Shown: piece by piece, positions 57,932-64,000 of the stretch
Layout: each line of letters starts with the position of its first letter
Position numbering within the stretch: position 1 is the stretch's first letter
Source: Laetiporus sulphureus 93-53
Lineage: Eukaryota > Basidiomycota > Agaricomycetes > Polyporales > Laetiporaceae
Direction: 5' to 3'
Assembly (NCBI RefSeq): GCF_001632365.1
Contig: NW_024468543.1
Location: 266,596-330,595, forward strand
DNA: 64,000 nucleotides
Position numbers and translations under genes: made by a program
Notes under the pieces: model-generated
The model's database searches: none
What the model saw: the letters and a program-made list of their open reading frames with translations, nothing else
Told to the model about the DNA's origin: nothing

Positions 57932-60900
57932 ATGGCTCCCCCGCCACCTCCCCCGCCACCGCCACTATGCTTCCCGTTCTCGAGCAAGCCGAAGCGCAGG
58001 CTCACGTTCTCGGAGCAGTCGGCACGGGAATCCTACGACTCACAGCGGTCGAGTGTCGACCGCCTCGACCGCAACCGCTTGGATCGGTCAGGTTCCTACT
58101 CTCCGACCGCCACACTGACCTCGCGTGCGGAGAAGCTTACGTTCACGTCGGAGACGGACTCTTACGCGTCTGCGCGTAACTACTCGAAGGAAGTGATTGA
58201 GGTCAAGCCGAATGTCCTGCGGCGCAATACTACTAAGGGTCGGATCATGAAGGATACTGCGCCCCCTGCACAACCCACTCAGGACGCCCCGAAGCCTGCA
58301 GATGAGAAGCCAAAACGACACTTTACGTTGCTGGGGTATGGATGGGGGCTCGGAAAGAAGGAGAAGGAGCGTCAGAGGGAGCTCGAAATGCAACACCAAG
58401 AGGACTATGATAGGGAAGAGGACCTGATCGACCTAACGCGTGATGGAACTCCAGATAGCCACCTACCGGCGTACCAGTCGCCACGTCCCTCTGAAGGAAC
58501 GCAGAAGTCCCCCCGTTCGTCAAACGGCTCATCGCACCACTCGTCGGAGAGACGTCAACCCCTGAACCCGCTCCCCCCACACATGCTTGAGCACCGGATG
58601 AATAACAGATCCGATTCATACAAGTCGAACTCGAGCAGGTCCACGGATAGGTCGGGAGGCTCTGGTATGAGGAGCGGTAGGAGTGGTGGTAGCAGCAAGA
58701 GACCTGGACTGGAGTCATCGCAGTCGTCTGATACGCTAGTGGGATCTGCGTACGAGCGGAAAGTCAGCGACCTCGACCCTATCCCCGAGAGAGTGGACAC
58801 GACCGGTCGACTAACTGCGTTGAGAGAGTTGATGCAGAAGGAGACGTTGGACTACTAGTAAGTCTACCAGGTCCTTGAGCTGCGCTCTGTTGAATCGTGA
58901 GCGCAATGTTGCACAGTATCATCCCGACTGAGGATGCGCATGGGTCAGAATATGTAGCTATCAATGACAAACGTAGAGAGTGGATCTCCGGGTATGCTCC
59001 TTCATGCTTCAAAAAGGCTGAGTATGACCTGACCTTGTTGTAGGTTCACTGGGTCTGCAGGACAAGCTATCATCTCCAGGACCAACGCCTATCTCGCCAC
59101 AGATGCTCGTTACTGGATCCAAGCGCGCGAACAGCTCGACGAAAACTGGATTCTCATTGAGGCAGGCTCCGTGGGCGGCCCAGCTGACTGGATATCCTGG
59201 CTCTCCGATCGGGCCAAGGACGCGCGCATTGGGATTGACTCGCGCATGGTCTCGTACGAGAAGGCGACAAAGCTGAACCAAGCACTCGTTGGGAAGAGCT
59301 GCAAGCTCGTCTATCCGCCGCAGAATTTGGTCGACCTCATTTGGGTAGAGAAGCCATCACGCTCGAAGGAGCCGATCTTCGTGCAGCCGCATCAGTTCAC
59401 GGGGAAAGAGGCAGGCGCGAAGTTGGCGGAGTTGCGTGCATGGATCGGAAACCAGGCGCCGACGGTACCGTCGTACTCGAAGGAGCCACCAAAGCCGTCG
59501 CAGATGCAAGTGGCAACGCTCATCTCGTCGCTACCGAGTATCGGTACGTGTGTTGCGATGTGCTTTCGTGACCCAAACAGTAACACTGCGGTGCAGCATA
59601 CGTGCTCAACTTGCGCGGAGACGACATCCCGTTCAATCCTGTCTTCCATGCGTATTTGTTTGTGAGCTTAACGCAGGCAATTCTCTTCATCGAGCCTGCC
59701 AAGGTCAGCAAAGAGGTCGATGAATATCTGCAGTCGATTGGCGTGGAAAGGATGGAGTACAACGAGATCTGGGGCTTCATCCGGCGGAAACCATGGGGAG
59801 AGGGCAAGGTATGAAACCCCTTATACATTACAGCCCAGCAGGAGTTCATACGTGCGCAGGTCATCATCACGCCGGAAACATCCTACGCCATTTCACTCAT
59901 CCTAACAAGCTTCCGGTACACGGTTCTACCGTCATACGTCGACGAGATGAAGGCGATCAAGAACAGGTCGGAGATCGAAGGGCTGCAGCATGCGTACCTC
60001 CGCGACGGTTGCGCCTTCGTGAGGTTCCTCGCCTGGTTGGAGGAGAAGATACGCCAGGGTTACGAAATCACTGAATATGAGGCTGCATGGCGTCTTACGG
60101 AGTATAGAAGGAAGCAGGCGCATTATATGGGCCTTGCCTATGAGAACATCTCGGCCAGTGGTCCCAACGCTGGTGAGTAACCTAAGTTATTCGCGGTTCT
60201 CACTGCTCATACTTTCCATACCACTCCGCATCTGCAGCTCTACCGCATTATAGCCCACGCAAGTCGACCGCTATATATATAGACAGGAAAACACCGTATT
60301 TAAAGTAAGCCCGCAGGTTTTTCACGTGTCACGACTTATACTCAACATGCATGCCCACAGCGATTCGGGCGGACAGTACCAGGATGGCACCTGCGACACC
60401 ACTCGGACTATACATTTCGGCCAACCCACGGATGCGCAGTGTGAAGCGTTCACGCGGGTTCTCCAGGGTCATGTAAGTTTGCAATCTATCAAACCGTGAT
60501 ACCCGACCTGATGTGTTTGTGTGATAGATTGCCATTGACAGCGCCATCTTCCCCGAGGGAACGAGTGGCGCCAAACTGGATGTCTTGGCTCGGCGGGCGT
60601 TGTGGCAAGATGGACTGAATTACATGGTGCGTAGTCGCTTCCCTGTGTATCAGCCGCTGCGGCGCCTCTGCTGACGTGCCGCTTGTCGCAGCACGGGACC
60701 GGACATGGGGTCGGGTCTTACTTGACTGTGCATGAAGGTCCGCATGGCTTCTCCTCGGACGTGCCGCTAAAGCCTGGGCACGTCATCACGAACGAGCCAG
60801 GTTTTTGTAAGTACAATACTCCGCAATCATTGTGGTCATATTTGACATACGAGCACAGACAAAGAGGGCGAATGGGGCATACGGATTGAGTCTGCCCTCT

Positions 60901-61305
60901 TCGTCAAACCTGTGACAGTGAGTCTCACGATCGCCTACGCTGATCGCCAGCTGAACTGACAATACTCCGGTCAGACCCGCGGCGAATTCAACGGCGCTAT
61001 TTGGCTGGGTTTCGAGCGCCTCACCTGTGTGCCAATTCAGACCAAGATGGTCAAAGACGTGATGCTGTCCAAAGAAGAGCGGCAATGGCTCAAGGTTCGT
61101 GTGATTCGTATCAGCTTTGTTGCACGGTGCTCATAGTAACTGATATCGCTCGCAGTCTCACAACGCGCGCTGCCTCGATCTACTCACGCCTCTTCTCCAG
61201 GAACAGAACGATCAAAGAGCACTGAAATGGCTGCGTCGCGAAGCCAGTCGTGGTATTGGCGCTGCCAAATCTGGTCCGGGCGGCATCTCGATCGACTGGG
61301 ACTGA
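57932..61305 (+). CDS. Xaa-Pro aminopeptidase (aminopeptidase P, M24B) with long N-terminal extension, 915 aa
   Basis: Metallopeptidase that removes the residue before proline; cytosolic. Twelve exons: 57932-58857, 58917-58991, 59044-59543, 59597-59808, 59860-60172, 60238-60304, 60361-60472, 60528-60626, 60692-60806, 60859-60917, 60975-61094, 61156-61305; all phases close. The catalytic core begins [20 protein letters not shown] and includes [15 protein letters not shown]. All five metal ligands are present: the Asp pair in [16 protein letters not shown], His in [11 protein letters not shown], Glu in TNEPGF and Glu in IRIES. Relatives are near 610-650 aa; here about 280 residues precede the core: polyproline, then Ser/Arg-rich disordered sequence with RGGxSKR-like patches. 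The extension and the core share exon 1 in one frame. A separate upstream gene fused by misreading cannot be excluded, but exon 1 has no internal stop and the usual start Met is absent. Confidence 0.9.
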
Positions 61306-61708
61306 ATGCCCGACCCCCCTCATTCTCGTGTTGCCGAACTCTGTACGATCTGTTACATTATCTTGCTCACCTATCGAGAGGATGCCACCGGGCATCCCCG
61401 CTGTATGTAAACCTTATCTTATACCCCTTGTGCATGCTCGACCGCGCATCCAAGTCTTGGAATCCCCGGATTACTTATTGCTTTTATTGTTCGTCGTCCT
61501 GCCGTTGTAGCTTATCTGTGCTGGATGTAGCTTCGTCGCTCTTGTCTAAATGTATGAATGATCATTTGTCGCCTATTGCACCTTTTGTGTCTGAAATTGA
61601 ATTCGTGCAGGGTGAAACGCATTTGCAGAGAGAAAAAAAGAGTGTCTTATAAAGGCATGATATACATCGAAAGGAAGACGTGAAGCGAGCTGGAAGTAGA
61701 CGGCCCTA

Positions 61709-63981
61709 TCACCGGCGATTCGTCTTGCCCATCTTCCGCTTGCCAGCAAAGAGATGCTTCGGCTGGGCAAATAAATGAACATTAGGACAGAACGGCGGGA
61801 TGGAAGGCTATGGAATATCACCATTTTGGTTTTGATTGCGCGGTCGCTTTCGCCGGCCCTCGCGTGCATGTTGCGCGCCCTGTGGCCCAGATCGCGTAAC
61901 TTGATGGCCTTTGAAGCTTGCTGGTGACAAATCCAAGAATCCATGAGCCATTCTGCCGATGAATGTGTAAAGGTGTGCCACGTACCGCCTCGTCCCGCAT
62001 ACCTGCCAGTCGTCTGTCCGACCTGGGCTCCCGCTTTCCCTTCGTGATGACAGCGCCCGAGTTCGCCTTTGCCCGCTTGTTCGGGGCAGGCGCTTCCGCC
62101 TCGTCCACGTCCATCCACTCCGCCTCGCCAACCTCGCCGCCCTCCACATCCTCCACGTCCACGTCCATCTCCGCGTCCTCTTCGTCCTCCTCGCGCTGCC
62201 GTTTCCGCTTCGCACCGGCGACCTTCGCGAGCAGCGCTGCACGCTCCTGGATCCTGCTCGGGTCCAAGCCGGCCTTGGTCAGCTCCGTCGTGAGCTCGCT
62301 GAGCGTGCGCAGGCCGGTCGTCCGGGGCATTCTTGCGTGGTTCTTCATCGCTTTCTTCATGCTCTGCGAAGTCACTTTATGTTGTCGCGCGATCTTCGCT
62401 TCGGCTGCTTCTCGCTCGTCCTCAGAGTCGAACTAGGGAAAAGAAGTGATTGGGGAGACTTTCGGGTAAGAAAGGCGGGACTTACCATGTCCTCCTCGCT
62501 GTTGTAGAAGCCCTCCGCCACGAGCCTCTCCTCTTCCCGCTCCAGGGCCTCGAGCTTCTCCAGGATGTCTGGGTCGATGAAGTCTGCGACGTTTTTGCCG
62601 TCCATAATTTCTGGCATGATGTCCATCTTCCATTCAGGATCAGCGAGCATGTAGTTCTCTGTAGAATTGATCTAGAATTCAGTATCAAAGCCTTTTGCGA
62701 TTCCGCGTGCAACATACTTCTGAGGTTGATGTTGTACACTCCAGGACCACCCTCCTCAGCCTCGATGTCCTTCTCCAACCGTCGCTTCTCAGCATCGTTC
62801 TTCTCCTGTTCCCTCCGCTGCTTCACAGCCTCAGGAATGAACGGCTCGCGAACGACGTCGTCTCGCGCCCTCGGCTGCGCGACGTGCAGCCTGTTGAGGA
62901 TCGAGTTGACCTTGTTGCCCTTGAGCTTCTGGTCGACGCGGTGCTCCAGCAGCGCATCGCACGCCTTGTTCTTGAGCTCCATGACGCCCTCGTCCGTATA
63001 GCACGACACTTGCACGTGCATGACGCCCTCGCTGTTGACGATCTCCTCGACCAGCGTGCGGTTCTCAGGCGCGAGGTCCTCCAGCCGGGTGACGTCGACC
63101 TTGTTCATGACGAGCAGCGTCGGCTTGTTGGCGAAGAGCGGCTTGATCGAGTGGAAGAGCTTGCACTGCGCCTCGATGGTGTACCCGCACTGCTCGGAGA
63201 GGTCCATGAAGTAGAGCACGCAGCTCTTGAGGTGCGCGAGCGCGGTGATGCTCTGCATCTCGATCGTGTTCATGTCCTCGAGCGGGTGGTCGAGGATCCC
63301 CGGCGTGTCGATCACCTGCCAGCGCATGTAGCGGTAGTCGAGGTGCCCGATGAAGAGCGACTTGGTGGTGAACGCGTACGGCTGCACGTCGACGTCCGCG
63401 CGGGTGACCTTGTTGATGAAGGAGGACTTGCCGACGTTCGGGTACCCGCAGATGAGCAGCGTGCGCGCGGTGGGGTCGATCGCGGGGAGGCGGGAGATGT
63501 GCTGCCGGACCTGTTCGAGGTAGGCGAGGGGGTCTTTCTGGCGCCTCATGATCGTCGCCATTCTGTGGGAGGGTTCGCGATGTGGCTCGGACGTGAAGGG
63601 CGGTGTACGCACCGACCGAGTGCTGCCCGCTTGAGCTGCTTGCAGCGGTACAGACTGTCACCGAACTTGAGGAGACGGACGTAATCCTTCGCTACTTGGT
63701 CAATCAGATGCCGTGCCGTCCGAAGCTGGCCAAGCGCAAGTTTGTAATGGTTCTTGTCGTACAGGACGTTCATGAGGGATGAGAGAAACGGATGGAGGTC
63801 CTGAGTTCCAACACAAACGTTCAGGATGTCTAGCAGGACTCGCACGCATAGAACGCACGTCAAGCATAGGGAACTCTTCTAGGATCGCGCTCAACTTTTC
63901 ATCGAATGAATCCTGCGTGAACTTGACCTTGCGCATGTAGAAGTTCCGGATACGACTGATTTTGAAGTTTTTGTGGATGAC
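61709..63981 (-). CDS. NOG1: NOG1 nucleolar GTPase (60S ribosome biogenesis), 5' end beyond window
   Basis: GTPase that joins pre-60S particles in the nucleolus and travels to the cytoplasm. Exons in the window: 63981-63859, 63800-63613, 63562-62718, 62658-62486, 62432-61986, 61920-61822 and 61762-61709, about 642 aa. Upstream of 63981 is an acceptor (GATGTAG), so the first 40-50 codons lie to the right of the window. N-terminal NOG1 helical domain ([45 protein letters not shown]); G1 [10 protein letters not shown]3 VIDTPG, G4 NKVD; NOG1 C-terminal part ([10 protein letters not shown], KARxMP region) and the end [16 protein letters not shown]. An acidic stretch ([20 protein letters not shown]) is typical. 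Intact and surely functional. A 329-codon frame on the opposite strand (62695-63684) is its shadow. Confidence 0.96.
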
Positions 63982-64000
63982 CTACATCTCCACGTTCAAT

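Noticed and set aside
62695..63684. 329-codon open frame on the plus strand
   Set aside because: It is the antisense shadow of NOG1; its Arg/Val/Leu-rich composition reflects the high-GC codons of the real gene, and no domain is present.
1..64000. CRISPR arrays, operons, ribosome binding sites
   Set aside because: No spaced direct repeats; spliceosomal introns show that this is eukaryotic nuclear DNA, where these do not apply.

Overview
The window looks like nuclear DNA of a filamentous basidiomycete, probably an Agaricomycete. Genes are cut by many short introns (mostly 50-90 bp, GT-AG with some GC-AG), and the protein set is typical of mushroom-forming fungi: F-box/LRR protein, P450, nitronate monooxygenases, acyltransferase, RIC8, RecQ-type helicase, NOG1. 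Intact genes sit among pseudogenes and transposon remains, so this is an accessory-rich stretch that ends in a conserved housekeeping segment on the right. There is one assembly gap (12121-12336, all N).

Layout. 1-2866: 5' part of a decayed Ty3/gypsy-type retrotransposon (minus strand): LTR-like end, leader ORF, gag with a frameshift and a stop. 3541-4140: a 600-bp non-autonomous hAT-like element with a perfect 8-bp target duplication. 4533-5421: a three-exon gene of unknown function. 7631-11641: a full-length but heavily broken copy of phosphoribosylformylglycinamidine synthase (purine synthesis). 11984-13340: a terminal-inverted-repeat element with a 9-bp target duplication that carries an intron-containing piece of a RecQ-like helicase, as a Pack-MULE would. 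14939-26000 and again 41256-52990: a scattered family of small genes with almost no recognisable domain but the same exon plan, all introns in phase 0, plus a recurring GC-rich intergenic motif. 27225-39313: a metabolic stretch with an ACC-synthase-like aminotransferase, an acyltransferase, a RIC8 fragment, a damaged P450 and a tail-to-tail pair of nitronate monooxygenases. 44313-45796: F-box-like protein. 54287-54865: ketopantoate reductase fragment. 57932-61305: aminopeptidase P with a long N-terminal extension. 61709-63981: NOG1, whose first exon lies beyond the right edge.

The most interesting material is the orphan family (members at 16637, 21213, 42305 and 51741, with a remnant at 52990 and a second group at 24970, 48.1-48.5 kb and 49.0-50.2 kb) together with the motif of core ACGCGYCTGTGGC spread between these genes; and the helicase-carrying transposon. 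Functions of the orphan proteins cannot be read from the sequence. Exon joins below were worked out by hand from splice signals and reading frame and are predictions.
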